A DNA stretch of 64,000 bases from Galeruca laticollis (taxonomy: Eukaryota; Arthropoda; Insecta; Coleoptera; Chrysomelidae). The notes beneath the pieces were generated by a model. The model was not told where the DNA came from. It made no database searches and saw nothing but the letters and a program-made list of their open reading frames with translations. Position 1 is the stretch's first letter. Every line of letters starts with the position of its first letter. Of this stretch, positions 37,096 to 49,504 are shown in pieces. The stretch spans positions 22,627,114 through 22,691,113 of the forward strand of contig OY998179.1 in NCBI GenBank assembly GCA_963921935.1. Direction: 5' to 3'. The translations under genes and the position numbers were made by a program.

Positions 37096-38260
37096 ATTTT
37101 GATCCATATACATCACTGTATATTATAATGGTCTACTTTACGATGCCACTGTTAGGCTATACAGATACATAAAGGTTTTGGGTGACTACCTGGGTTTCCA
37201 TGACAACGCGGCCAAGTTGGGAATGTTAACAGCCAGTAACACTGGAATTTTTCGGTTGTTTGAAATTAGTATTGTGTTCAATAGAAAAGTTACCATTAAC
37301 TTAAAAAAGTAAATATATCCCAGTGATGAATACAGAGTTGATTTAAATAAATTTAACATAGAGGAAGTTAACAAAAAACTAACCAAGGATATTGATGAGC
37401 AGGAAAACACATATGAACAGTCCCGAACATTAAACAGTTTAGCACACTGCTAGAATCAGCTATTATAGAAAATTCTCCCTACAAAAAAATTCACTTTCAT
37501 AATTTTGAGCTACCACCATTCATTATACAACTAATTAAGAACAAGGGAAAAATGTACAGAGATTACCTAAAAAAACACAATGTAGATTATTAACGTCACA
37601 TAGACACCTATAACAAGAATATTCAAACGTTAATAAAACAGTACAGAGAACATAAATGGATCGACACATGTAATGAAATTAATAGACTAAGGGGGAAAAC
37701 TACTGGCAACAAATTAAAGGAATGAGTAAACATAAAGCTGACCACATCATACCATATCTGGAAAAAAATGGAATCCTATTCTCCAATTACCAAGAGAAAA
37801 CAGATCTATTTGCTGAACATTTCACAGAGGCATTCACAGAAGACGATGATCCCCAATATGACAATAGGCATTATCAGAATATTCTAGCATGGTTCAACAC
37901 TCACTTTAAAGAAAATATTGGACGGGAAGATAGGACTATTGAGGAAGAAACATACTTTGAAATCATACACAGGGGCAGAAATACAGCTCCAGTATATGAT
38001 ATAATAACCCGGAAAATATTAAAAAATTGAACTATAAAATTCATTTATATATTATAGAGATATTTGAATTTTGTTTAAAAACATCGCATTTTCCACAGAA
38101 ATGGGAACACGGGATCTTAATTACGATTCCAAAGCCCAACACATGCTGCTGTAAATTTGATATGCGATAAGAAATAATATATTTAATACTACCCCAAGTT
38201 TGTAGAACTTTTGGAATTTTTTTCAGGAGCATAGATTCAAATTAAACTTAATTACAATTT
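37096..38260 (+). mobile_element. Degenerate LINE remnant (EN-RT linker)
   Basis: The open part (37722-38030) reads EKTDLFAEHFTEAFTEDDDP and RGRNTAPVYDIITRKILKN, then after a stop CLKTSHFPQKWEHGILITIP. This is the linker and first RT block (APGYD-like, FPxxWK) of a Jockey-type LINE. Upstream, 37500-37720 includes FELPPFIIQLIKNKGKMYRD. The palm domain is absent. Confidence 0.7.
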
Positions 38261-38404
38261 TAACAATGTTCCGGACTTTGGAAAAGGGTGCAAAATGTTG
38301 TCTCGATGTACCATTCACCTAACCAAAATTTAAAGACTTTTGGAATTATTGTTAAATGTTCGATTTTTAATGTCTATAATGACTGGCCTATATACTGAAT
38401 GTCA

Positions 38405-38530
38405 CTCAATTCGACTGGCCATTTAGTATATGCTTCTCAAACATAACAAAAGATAGAATTGTGAAATAGGATATTTTTCTACATGATGAGTTGAAATATT
38501 ATTATTTTGACAGTTGATATTAAAATTATT
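38405..38530 (+). repeat. Intronic repeat, second copy
   Basis: Diverged direct repeat of 31943-32056 (shared CGACTGGCCATT, ATAACAAAAGATAG, TATTATTTTGACAGTTGA). Adjacent sequence 38200-38330 partly matches the reverse of 32160-32275 (TGTTCCGGACTTTGGAAAAG against its counterpart), so the relation is not a simple tandem. Confidence 0.55.
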
Positions 38531-39369
38531 TTAATTGGGACACCATCTATATTTTAACATTTTTTTTTATTTCACACTTAATTTTATTCAATAATGCCTA
38601 TATTAATATGTTTTCAGCTAATTTTGACACAATTTTCCTTGTGCATGATATGCAAACACATTCAACATGTTGCTAAATTTCTATTAATTCAGCTTGTCTT
38701 ATCCTAATTTTTCATTAAATCACTTAAAGCAATACTCACTTCAAGTTCATAATTGTCTCCTAAGTAGGTACATGTTTAAAACCCTATGGCTTAAAGTGGT
38801 GAAAGTGTGAAAATATATATATAAAACTCAAACTTTAAGATACAGTGTCATTGCCTCAAACTAATGTAAAGTTATTAAATCGTTCAATTCATGTTGTTAA
38901 ACATTTATTGAGGTTGATTTGTGCTGTACATTTCTTACATATTATAATCGATTTTCAATTATGAATATATTTGATTGTAATTCATGAATATTCAGTTAAT
39001 TGTTCGCTGCTGTTATATTTAAGTGATTCCATATAGGAGCCATTCCTCTTAAATAATTTATTTGTATGAATGATTAAAATATGTTGACCTATTCTACTTA
39101 TAATTTAGCACATTTAGTCATATAAGCAAACTATAAAAACCAAATTGTAATGTTAATTTTTTAAAAACCGTTCATAAAAAGAAAATTTTACAAAAGTTAA
39201 AATACCTATAACTTCTAGATGCGTAAACAATCATTATTTTCCACTGTATGAAATTCTAAAGTTCACATGTTCTTGAAGTTTATCAATTTTGACATGGATT
39301 ACATATTATAAATATATGGCTTGATACCTCATGCCAGGTTGCATTGCTTTCGCTTTCCATTTAACAAGG
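38531..39369. other. AT-rich sequence, nothing recognised
   Basis: No coding motif, exon with splice signals, or repeat boundary was recognised. It was examined for the missing SMG1 exon without success. Confidence 0.5.
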
Positions 39370-39790
39370 TGGATCAGTCATCATTCTTGATTCATTATTG
39401 TACTTGTTAGCCAATTTGTCGCCGTTTCTTTTGGTCTCCTGTTTTCTCCTTCCATCTTGTAACTCCTGCCCTGCATAAGTCCTCTTCTACTTCTGCTAAC
39501 CATTTCGATCTGGGTTTTCCATGTCTTCTTTTTCCTCCAGGTTGCCATTGTTACATAACTTTTGTTATTAGACACTCTTGCCTTCATACATGCCTGAACC
39601 TCTTAATTCTTTGAGCTTTAATTTTCTTTACTATGTCTTCCCCATTCGGTCTTCTAATATTTACTGATTCCTTATCCTTATGTATTTCTGCTCTCTGATC
39701 TCCACTGGACTTAGAATTGTTCTTATTATCATTCGTTCGTTTAGTCTTAGGGATCGTTTCTGCTGCTTTCATTGTTATGGGTCTTATTAT
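39370..39790 (-). pseudogene. LINE-A C-terminal remnant, left part
   Basis: On the minus strand: MKAAETIPKTKRTNDNKN (39772 down), KIKAQRIKRFRHV, then in another frame KKTWKTQIEMVSRSRRGLMQ and WKEKTGD-like sequence. This is the GHV-type tail following the RT of an RTE/CFDP2-like LINE. It is the continuation of 46111-46320 and was split by the LINE-B insertion. TTCATTGTTATGGGTCTTAT at 39768-39787 is the target-site copy. Confidence 0.7.
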
Positions 39791-40749
39791 AGATAGATAG
39801 ATCTATAATTAGGAACCCTAATATACATATAAGAAGACATATTACAATAAACAGCAATGTAAATATAATAAAGAACTTAGAATAGAAAGCTTACTATAAC
39901 ATCAAACAGTAAACAATTACAGGTAACATATAAATATAGAATAAAAAATATAAAATTACTTATTGTGGATGTATTCCTTTAAGCTGGTTTTGACTGTATC
40001 AGTGAATCTGATATTTTAACAGACTCTGGTAATTTATTGAACTCCAAGAAACCTTTTAAAAACAGTGAAAATAAGTGCTAGAAACATGGATGTCATTTTT
40101 GCAACATGTATTATAATTATGAATATTCTTATTAGTCGTATAAGTTATGTATCTCTGAAAGTATGCAGGTGTCAATTGGTTTATTATTTTGTATACAAAA
40201 ATCATAGTGAAATAAAACAATCTATTTTTGACTGAAGACCAATTAACATTGATCTTATAGGGGTGAGGTGATTTGTTTTCAATATTATTCTAATCACACG
40301 ATTTTGCAGCTTCTGGATCATATTCAACTTATTGAGATTAAACATATATAGAATTAGTGTTTTAAATGAAACTCACTGTTTCTAGCTAATTCCACAATAT
40401 AATGAAAATTGTTGAAAATTCTAAAAAATTGACAATTGTTTCGATAAATCAATATCATCGTCAGAATGACAGAAGTTACATTTTATTTGATGCCTACCTG
40501 ATGTTTAGTAGTTATTTTTGGCTAGACCAAGAAGTGACCTAACTTGTGATTGACTTAATATATGTTAATAGAAAAAAGAAGAAGATGTGATATTACAAAT
40601 ATTGAAGCTTAGATATTATCAGCCCTATGGTGATATCCTGGATATCATTTTTCCAATTAAGATCGGTATAACTGTGCAATGATATAGAAAACCACGAAAA
40701 CTATATCTGCTGATCTTTACAATTATCACTTAAGAAGACAGTTTATTAG

Positions 40750-43159
40750 TGGAGAACTTCCTAGATTTATCTGTTCATTGACAACTTCATATTGTGGGTT
40801 TCTTAAATGGCTTCTAATTTCCAATTCTTCAAGGAAATCCAGTTCTTGTTTCTTTTCACAAATATGCAGCACTTCTAGTTCTGTGTTAGGTGTCAATGAT
40901 GATTGGTGTCAAGTAGATGTTTTGTGTAGTAGGATTTATCTGGTTGTTTCAATCTGTATGCTCGTAAGTGTTCACTGTATCGGATTTCAAAATTTCTAAG
41001 GGTCTGACCCAAATAGACAGCATTACATTCTGGACATTTGAGTTTATATATACCTGATCTCTTTAGTGGTGGTATTTTTGTTTTTACATTTAACAATTTT
41101 GTACTAACGTTACTTTCTGTTTTAAAAGAAATTGTTGTATTCATTGCTAAAGATATTATCTTTGAAATATTATTAGAAATATTTCCTGCATATGTGATGG
41201 TTTTATAAGTTTTTATTTCATCAGTTTATTTAGGAAATATTTGTTGTAATGCCACTTTTTCCTCTTTTTTATTAATTAGCTTATTTATCATATGTAATGG
41301 ATAACCCTTGGATGTTGCTATTTGTCTAATTGTATTAATCTCTCTATCAAAATTACATTTGTTCATAGGAACTGAAAAAGCTATGTATCATTGAATTATA
41401 TGCCGCTAGTTTATGTGACATGGGGTGATTGGAACTATATGGAATTGTCACATCAGTGTGTGTTGGTTTTCGGTAAATTGAATAATCAAGTACATTATTA
41501 ACTCTTTGAATTTTTAAATCAAGAAAATTGATTGAGCTATTTTCTTCAATTTCTAATGTAAATTTAATTTTTGGGTGTAAATTATTAATGTGGTTGAAAA
41601 ATACAACTAATTGTGGTTCACTACCCATAAAACAAGCTAATATGTCATCTACATATCTATACCAAAATAAAACATTTTTCGAAATATTACTTTCAAAGAT
41701 CTTTCTTTCTAAACTGTCCATAAAAATGTTTGCCAAAATAGGTCATATAGGGCTTCCCATTGGTAAACCTTCATTTTGAATATATATCTTATTGTCAAAA
41801 GTGAAATAATTCTGATTAATACATACATCAAATAAATTAAGTATATCTGATATTATTCCTGGATTAATATTTTTATCCTCTAGTAATTTTCTTACAAGTA
41901 TTAGACATTCTTTAGGAGGAATTTTAGTGAATATATTAGTAACATCAAACGAAATAAGTTTATAATTATCTTGCAAGTGGATTGCTTTTAATTTTTTGAT
42001 TAGTTCTATTGAATTTCTAATTGAGTACTGAGATGCATATCCGTAACTATTAAGTATATTGTTAAGCCTCTTTGCCAATATATTATTAGGAGTATTAACG
42101 TAAGAAACTACAGGTCTAATCGGTTTCGTTATTTTATGTAATTTAACGGTTCCATATAATTGTGGACAATGAGGATTCTTATGTATGATAGACCTTTTTT
42201 CGTAATCACTTAAAAGATAATTTGAATTATTAACAATATCCCTTACATTATTAGAAAACTTTTTTGTTGGGGCTGCTTTAAGAACTTTTACATCGCTAGA
42301 TTCTATAAAGTTATATATTTTTGAATTATAATTTTCAGTTGTCAATATGACAGTTGTGTTCCCATTATCAGATTTTGTAACTGTTAGGTTATTATCTTCT
42401 ACTTTCTTTTTGATTGCATTTAAAGATGTAATGTCATTTTTTGATCGACGTTCAACTTTTGAAGGTTCAATATTTTTTATTAAACTGGCAATTTTTAATT
42501 TCTCATACAGAAAATTATTTGAATTAGATTTTAAAGCTATTTCTGACTCTGTAGCTATAATTTGTTTAATATTATTCGTAAATTTTGGTGGTATGCTGTA
42601 CTTTAAACCTTTATTTAAAAAATTCTATTTCACTATCTGTAAAGTTAGTGTCTGAAAGGTTTTCAAATCGTGGTGCAAAGTGTGTTGGTATGTAGGTACT
42701 TACAGTTTCATGATGATTATAGTATTGAATTTTATGTTGTGTGTTCAAGTTTCTGTGGCTTTTGTTCTTGTTTCTTAAATATCTTATGCTTCATTGTGCT
42801 GAATCTAATTTTGTCATCTAAACAGTCAAATTCTACTGGATGTAATTGGAACGTGAGTTCTGAATGTACAACTTTTATGTAGTTGTCTAAGGAGTCCCTC
42901 ACTTTAAACTATTTCTTACATTCTCCTTTTATCCAAACTCGTTGAGCACATTTTATAGCTTTTTGTTCTTGTGGTGTTTTAGTGTGACATTTTATATTCA
43001 CATAATTTGGTATTGCCTTTTTTCTAAGGCATTCTTGGTTAAACCAAATGTTTTGTAACGTTTTTGTAGTAACCTCTCGTACAGTCGGTTCAAATCTTCT
43101 CTCGAAGATTTTTTAATGAAATTAACTGTCTCGACCCTTACTTCGTGTAATCTACTCAT
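40750..43159 (-). pseudogene. Penelope RT/GIY-YIG polyprotein, copy 3
   Basis: The true N-terminus is visible here: ATG at 43159 (MSRLHEVRVETVNFIKKSS). After several frame breaks (43100-42350), the frame 42345-41743 includes IHKNPHCPQLYGTVKLHKI, ISFDVTNIFTKIPP (catalytic Asp) and NEGLPMGSPI, then TGA (41743-41745). It continues in frame with PILANIFMDSLE and YRYVDDILACFMG (active site). The last block (41144-40893) has SGIYKLKCPECNAVYLGQTL and NFEIRYSEHL of the GIY-YIG endonuclease. Confidence 0.9.
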
Positions 43160-43361
43160 ATTAGTGTTTTAAATGAAACTCACTGTTTCTAGCTAATTCC
43201 ACAATATAATGAAAATTGTTGAAAATTCTAAAAAATAAACAATTGTTTCGATAAATCAATACCATCGTCAGAATGATAGAAGTTACATTTCATTTGATGC
43301 CTACCAGATGTTTAGTAGTTATTTTTGGCTAGACCAAGAAGTGACCTAACTTGTGATTGAC

Positions 43362-43409
<48 letters not shown>
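43362..43409. repeat. (TA)n microsatellite at a Penelope inversion junction
   Basis: About 46 bases of TA repeat lie exactly between the two oppositely oriented Penelope terminal regions of copy 3, replacing the centre of the palindrome. Confidence 0.9.
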
Positions 43410-43410
<1 letters not shown>

Positions 43411-45615
43411 CTAAGCTTCAATATTTGTAATATCACATCTTCTTCTTTTTTCTATTAACATATATTAAGTCAATCACAAGTTAGGTCACTTCTTGGTCTA
43501 GCCAAAAATAACTACTAAATGTCAGGTAGGCATCAAATTAAATGTAACTTCTGTTATTCTGACGATGATATTGATTTATCAAAACAATTGTCAATTTTTT
43601 TGAATTTTCAACAATTTTCATTATATTGTGGAATTAGCTAGAAACAGTGAGTTTCATTTAAAACGCTAATATGAGTAGATTCCACGAAGTAAGGGTCGAG
43701 ACAGTTAATTTCATATATAGAATTGATGAGCAATAATAAAAATATGGTTGAATGCTTGAATCACACTAGTATCAGTTGATAAGTATTGAGATAAACTGTA
43801 GTATTTTCCAAATCTTTTTATAAGCATAATCAAAATGACTATTCTATTGAAGTTCAAAAAAATATCTAGAACGAATCCCAAATATTTAACATTTCACTCA
43901 ACTTGAATTTCTTCATTATCAATATTCATGTGAATATTATCAATATCAAGAGAGTCATACCTATAAGTAGTTGTGAAGATCATCGCCTGCGTTTTGGTTA
44001 CCTTAAGTTTAAACTTATTTAGAGTCAGATATTGGCTTATTAATAACAATATGGAGCAGTTCAATGTATCATATAGAGTAAACTTATTGTTCAAACCAAT
44101 GATCTAATAACCCCATATATTCATAGATATCACATACAGAAATAAATAACCTTGTGACCAACATCCAACTGTTTATTTATGTGCAAAGTGTACCCCTCCA
44201 AATTGATTGCCAAATTTACGCTATTAGAAATATTACTACTATGTACGGAGAAACTTAAAACATTGTTTTTAACTACTTTTCAAGTCCTTTTCCACATAAA
44301 TTTAATAAAGAAAAGGTAATGGTAGTCTCTTAGGTCAAATTAAACATATCTTTAAGGTTTGTATTGGAATTTAGGGTTTGAAAAAATATTTATTTCCTTC
44401 TATAACTTTAAAACAACTGAAGTACGGCAACACAGCAATAAATGATTTCACGCAATGATGTAATAAACCAATCATTGATCTTATAGTAAATGCAACGTAA
44501 TCCCCACTCAGGGCCCAGATTTTCTCCTTCCCACGTTTTACCCATAAACAATGTCGGCCACAAAATTTGTTACTGTTTATGAATGAATTGTTTCATCTAT
44601 GGTTATTAGATCATCGGTTCAAACTACCAACTATTTTATGTAAATCTTGCATAGAAAGTAACTCAAATTTATCAAACTTAAAGTATTTATTTGAATTCGT
44701 CCAAAATTTAGTTTTATCCTCTTGGAGGATATCTTGAATACTTCGAATAAAATATTGATTGAAACTTTCTGCTATCTTCATACAGTCTTTTAATATTGTT
44801 TTCCCATCAGCAGTTACAAAACTAATATTTGGTGGAATGTCTTGATTATTATTATTCACTATTCTTATCAAGGCTTTCCACATTTCTCTGGGATTATTTT
44901 TGAACCTGTCTATCTTATCATTATAATACTGTTCTTTTATTGCTTAGGGAGATTTACTACACCATTCCTGAGTATCTTGATATTCAGCCACCTTATTTGT
45001 TTATAATTATTTTAAACTGAACATGTTTGGAATTTCCTATATGTCCTATCCCGTAATTTGATTTTATCATAAACCTCATAATCAAACCATGGAAAATGTG
45101 ATTTAAAATGACAAGTTTCAATAGGTGCAATATAATCAATAACAAGTTCATATTTTTCCAAAATTTCCTGATAAATAAATGCAGTATCAACTGAGTCCAA
45201 ATTGAAGTTCTGCATCATTAACTCGTGATTTAATATTTCCCAGATTTCCAATATCGATATTCCTAAATTTTTTAATGTTATCGCATGGTTTAATAATATT
45301 GTATAAATTTACTGATATCATGAAATGGTCAGTTATTTTTGGACAATCATGCACAACAACCCTCAAATGATTTGGATTACTTAAAACATAATCAACTAAT
45401 GTTGAACTGCTATTCGTAAAACGAGTTGGTTCAGTTACACATTGCTCAATTCTATATGTTGATAAAAGACAAGAGGTTTATATTAAAGTTGCCAACTAAA
45501 ACACATTAATTTTTATGCAGACATAAAACATCACAAATAATTTCAAATTCTTCAATAAATTTTGAATCGGAACTTGATGGTGAGTGATATGGACAACCAA
45601 CCAAGCAGAATTTCG

Positions 45616-45930
45616 TTAAGAAATCAATTTTAAGTAACATCCATAGTTGTATATTAACTTAAAAGTTTTTAATACAGAAAAATTATAGTCACTCCTTATA
45701 TACAACATAACACCTCCCGTGTGTCTACTATTTGAATAGAATCTTACACGATTATAATTATCAAGTTTAATTTTAGTTTCTCCAATATCTGATGTTGTTC
45801 TGGTTTCACTGAGTAAAATGACCTTTGGATTGTACCAAGTAATGCTTCCTTGAACTTGATCCCGGTTTTTTACAATACTTTGAGCATTAAGATAAATTAT
45901 ATCTATATTATAAGGTATATTAGGCTCCAT
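45616..45930 (-). pseudogene. LINE-B endonuclease N-terminal part
   Basis: Starts at the ATG at 45930 (MEPNIPYNIDIIYLNAQSIV). LNAQSI is the Asn-containing metal site that opens the endonuclease, and VILLSETRTT holds the catalytic Glu. HTGGVMLYIRSDYNFSVL follows. The frame then breaks; the GDFN and SDH motifs downstream are degraded (45300-45560). Confidence 0.75.
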
Positions 45931-46110
45931 TATATAGTTTTTTGTTCTTGTTTATTGATGATTGCATGTTTATTATTTATAAATTAAATTATTTTATTAT
46001 TACATTCATTATCAATGAGATTTTTGAGTTTATCCTTGACAAGCTGAAAGTAGTCATGCTGAATCTTGGTTTGATCACTAAATATTCTAATATCAGGAAC
46101 ATCTGATGCG

Positions 46111-46320
46111 TTCATTGTAATGGGCCTTATTATTGTTCTGTATATGTTCATATTTGTTTGTTTATTGAATATTTTACTTATTAATAGATTTTTATTTGTT
46201 TGCTTTTTCTCTCCCCTTTATTGTTTATCTTTAGTCCAAGAGGTATTTAAATTTTTGTACTTTGCTCCATTTTGTCCTGTTTTCAAAATCTTATTATTTT
46301 CATTTTCTTCACATTAATTT
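46111..46320 (-). pseudogene. LINE-A remnant, right part
   Basis: The minus strand reads NKQTNMNIYRTIIRPITM, the region before the YGxE tail in RTE-like LINEs (IYxTIIRPI). It continues directly into 39790 and below once LINE-B is removed. The second target-site copy is TTCATTGTAATGGGCCTTAT at 46111-46130. Confidence 0.7.
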
Positions 46321-46619
46321 TTAATTCCAACTTGATTCCTTTTGCCACGGGTTACCAAATCAATTATGTGTCAAGTTACAATCAGATAGAAAGTATTTTC
46401 TTTAAGAATTAATTGACTAAGAAGTTCATATGTTTTCACAAGTATCCAATAAAAATACTCATTCTACATTTTGAGAATGGGCATGCAATTAAAAAATTAC
46501 ACATTAAATTAAACTATTGCATTTTTTTGTCATAAATGTACCAAAAGTGCTAAAGGTTGCTAAAAATCAAAGCACTGACTTTTTCTTCTATATGGAATAA
46601 AAATAAACATATATAAAGT

Positions 46620-47232
46620 GAAATTTACTGTCTCGATTCTTACTTTGTAGAATCTATTCATATTACTGTTTTAAATGAAACTATCTGTTTCTAGATAATT
46701 CCTCAATATATTGAAGAAATGTTAAAAAAATTCTAAGAAATTGACAATTGTTTCGATATTAAATATCATCGTCAGAATGACAGAAGTTACATTGCATTTG
46801 ATGCCTATCTGATGTTTAATCATTATTTTGGCTAGACCAAGAAGTGACCTACCTCGTGATTTACTTAATATGTGTTAATAGATAAATGAAGAAGATATGA
46901 TATTACAAATATTGAAGCTTAGACATTATTAGCTCGATGGGGATATCCTGGATTTCTTTTTCCCATTTAAGGTCAGTATAACCGTGCAATGATATAGAAA
47001 CCCAGGAAAACTATATCTGCTAATATTTACAATTATCACTTAAGAAGACAGTTTAAAAGTGGAGAAGTCCTTAGATTTATCTGTTCATTGACGACTTCAT
47101 ATTGTGGGTTTCTTAAGTGTCTTCTAATTTCCAATTCTTCAAGGAAATCAGTTCTTGCTTCTTATCACAAATATGTAATACTTCTAGTTATGTGAGTCAA
47201 ATCCTTAGAAATTTTGAAATCAGATACAGCAT
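46620..47232 (-). mobile_element. Penelope fragment, copy 4 (with inverted end)
   Basis: The reverse of GTTTCATTTAAAACAGTAAT and the shared terminal region run from about 46620, followed by the 3' coding end (reverse of EELEIRRHLRNPQ) to about 47205. From 47206 the orientation flips: ATCCTTAGAAATTTTGAAAT and CAGATACAGC match the GIY-YIG region on the plus strand. The flipped part is cut by LINE-C at 47233 and resumes at 50554. Confidence 0.75.
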
Positions 47233-47289
47233 TATGCTTAAGACATATATCCATTTTTTCATCGATGCTTTGGTCCAGATAGAATTTTA

Positions 47290-49412
47290 TTCATGTACAA
47301 ATTTAGTTCATTGTTTTTTATCTCTTGCCTTTGTTTTTGCCTGTGTTTTTCCTTTTTCCTGCATTATGCCTACCATAACACCATCCCATGTTTGTTTTGG
47401 TCTTCCCTTTTTCGTTCTTTTTTGTATTTTTTATTGCCATACTTTTTTGCTGCTTCTGATACCTACTCTTCCTAAATGTCTGTATCCAACGTGTAGTTTT
47501 GCCATTTTGGTTGACGATTTTTCAATCAATAAAAATTGTAAATAATAATGGACTTAGTCCCCATCCTTGCCTTAACCCTTCTTGTGTTGAAAATGGTTCT
47601 GATGTTTTATTCCTGTATATTACACAATTTCTATTATTTTTGTAAATGTTTTTGATTATGTCTATTATTTTGTAGTTTACTCCCCTTCCTCCTAGTACTT
47701 TCCATAACTTCTCCCTTGGTACTTGGTGAAAAGCTTTTTCCATGTCTATAAACCCATATATACCTCTTTTTCTTGTTGTGAGAACTTATCAATTATCTGT
47801 TTCACTGTGAGTATGTGGTCTTGGATGATTCGCCCTCTTCTAAATCCACTTTGCGATTCTACGAGAGTATTTTCTATCCTTGGTCTTATCTTACTGTCTA
47901 TAATCTTCTCGTAGACTTTCATAGCTGTACTAACTAGATTTATTCCTCTATAATTATTGCAGTCTTGTCTATCCCCCTTTTTATATATTGGAACTATTAA
48001 GGCTGTCTTCCAATCTTCTGGAATCTGTTCTTCACTCCATGCCATGTTGTATATTTTCAATAATATTTTTGTTCCTGTTTCCCCTAAATTCTTGAACATT
48101 TCTGCTGTTAATGTATCAATTCCTGGAGATTTTCCATTTTTCAATTCATCTATTATTTCATGTAATTCTTTTAGAGTTACAATGTCTTTATTTTCTATTA
48201 TTGCATCTTTTTTTTTGTTATTGTCCTGCATTCTGTTGTCTGCTCCTAGTAATTCCTCAAAATATTCTTTCCATCTATCAATTACTTCGTTGTAATTTCT
48301 TAGTATATCTCCATTTTTTATCCATGTTATTTCTTGTGTTTTTTCCTTTCTTAATGACTTCAATGTTTTGTAAAACAGTTTTTGATTTGATTTACTATTG
48401 CTTATTTTTTCGCCAAATTCTTACCACTGATTTCTTTTAGCTACTGCTACCATCTCGTTTACCTTTTTCCTCCTCTCTTTGTACACTTCATAGTTTCCCG
48501 TTGTTTTGTTATTTATATATATTTTCCACGCTTCTTTTTTTTAATTTTACTTTTATTTTAATTTCGTCCGTCCACCAAGCTTTTTGTTTTTTCTTATTAG
48601 TTTTCTTGCTACAACCACATATTTGTGTAGCGGTTTCCAATCCGTTTTTTTCGAAATAATCCCACATATCTTCTAAATTACCATTTTTCATTATATCACA
48701 ATTATTTAAGAACTTTCCTGATAATGCTATTTTGTATTTCTCTGCCATATCTTTGTTTTGGAGTTTGTATGATCTGACCGATTCATATTCTATTCTTTTT
48801 TCTACTTTCTGCTTTCCATCACATGTGTATATTTATGTATGTCTTTATGTTGGAAAAATGTATTAGTTACAATAAAATTGTGTAATATGCAAAAATCCAA
48901 CAGCCGTTCTCCATTATTATTCCTAAATGCTTCACCATGTTTTCCTATTACCGTTCTGTAAATGTCATCTTTTGTTCCCACTCTGCTATTCAAATTTCCA
49001 AGTATAATTATTTTTCCTTTTGTATTTTCTGTAGCCATAGTTAGGTCTTCCCAAAACCTATCTTTATTTCCTACTGTATCGTCTTCATTTGGTCCATATA
49101 CAATTATTATAGTTTTTGTGTTCATATTTTTATTTTTCCTTTCCATCACCAGTAATCTTTCCGAACATCCCGTCCATCCAGTAATTTTTCTTCAAAGTTT
49201 CTACGTATTATGCATTCAACTCCTGCTGCCGCTCTTTTCTCATTTTCAATATCACTATATATGAGTATATGACCATTATCCATTTCCACTATCCCCTGTC
49301 CTTTTTTTGTCTCTGTTATAGCTAGTATTCTCAAGTTTGTATTTTCAAACTCTTCTAATTCTTTTTCTTTTCCTAAAATACTTCTAACATTCCATGTTCC
49401 AATTCTCCACAT
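47290..49412 (-). pseudogene. LINE-C endonuclease/reverse transcriptase (broken, internal deletion)
   Basis: Endonuclease: MWRIGTWNVRSILGKEKELE (49412), ILAITETKKG, then after a frameshift IIVYGPNEDD and KIIILGNLNSRVG (metal-binding region). Linker: KAWWTDEIKIKVK. RT: LKNGKSPGIDTLTAEMFKNL, WKTALIVPIYKKGDRQDCNN, FRRGRIIQDHILTVKQIIDK, a break where the first catalytic Asp would be (near 47745), MEKAFHQVPREKLW, EGLRQGWGLSPLLFTIFID. The YADD box is deleted; the frame jumps to a tail with KGRPKQTWDGVMVGIM. Confidence 0.85.
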
Positions 49413-49504
49413 TTCCGTGGCTAATTTTACTTTATTCTTATCAAATTCTGTTGCCGTGTCATTTTCTCTGTTACCATGAATATCTGTTTCTTTATTTAGT
49501 TTTT

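Larger units (their letters stand above)
40356..43711 (-). mobile_element. Penelope-like insertion, copy 3, with inverted 5' end
   Basis: CATATATAGAATT at 40343-40355 and 43712-43724 is a 13-base target duplication flanking the whole unit. From the left it contains a terminal region, a nearly full-length Penelope on the minus strand (start near 43159), a second terminal region, a TA microsatellite (43362-43409), then a terminal region in the opposite direction that ends in the first codons of another Penelope frame (ATG near 43670). This kind of inverted 5' structure is known for Penelope insertions. Confidence 0.9.
39791..46110 (-). mobile_element. LINE-B, inserted in LINE-A and itself carrying a Penelope
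   Basis: A 23-base target duplication with two mismatches (39768-39790 and 46111-46133) brackets the element. Minus-strand order: end of ORF1 (46110), endonuclease (45930-45616, IDIIYLNAQSIVKNRDQVQG, then SETRTTSDIGETKIK), linker (45251-45012; 44883-44611), RT thumb (44094-43894, KLKVTKTQAMIFTT, then VKYLGFVLDIFLNF), the Penelope insertion, then thumb/tail (40355-39880, MIQKLQNRVIRIIL) and a (TCTA)n tail. The RT palm between 44600 and 44100 is deleted. It is 5'-truncated. Confidence 0.85.
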
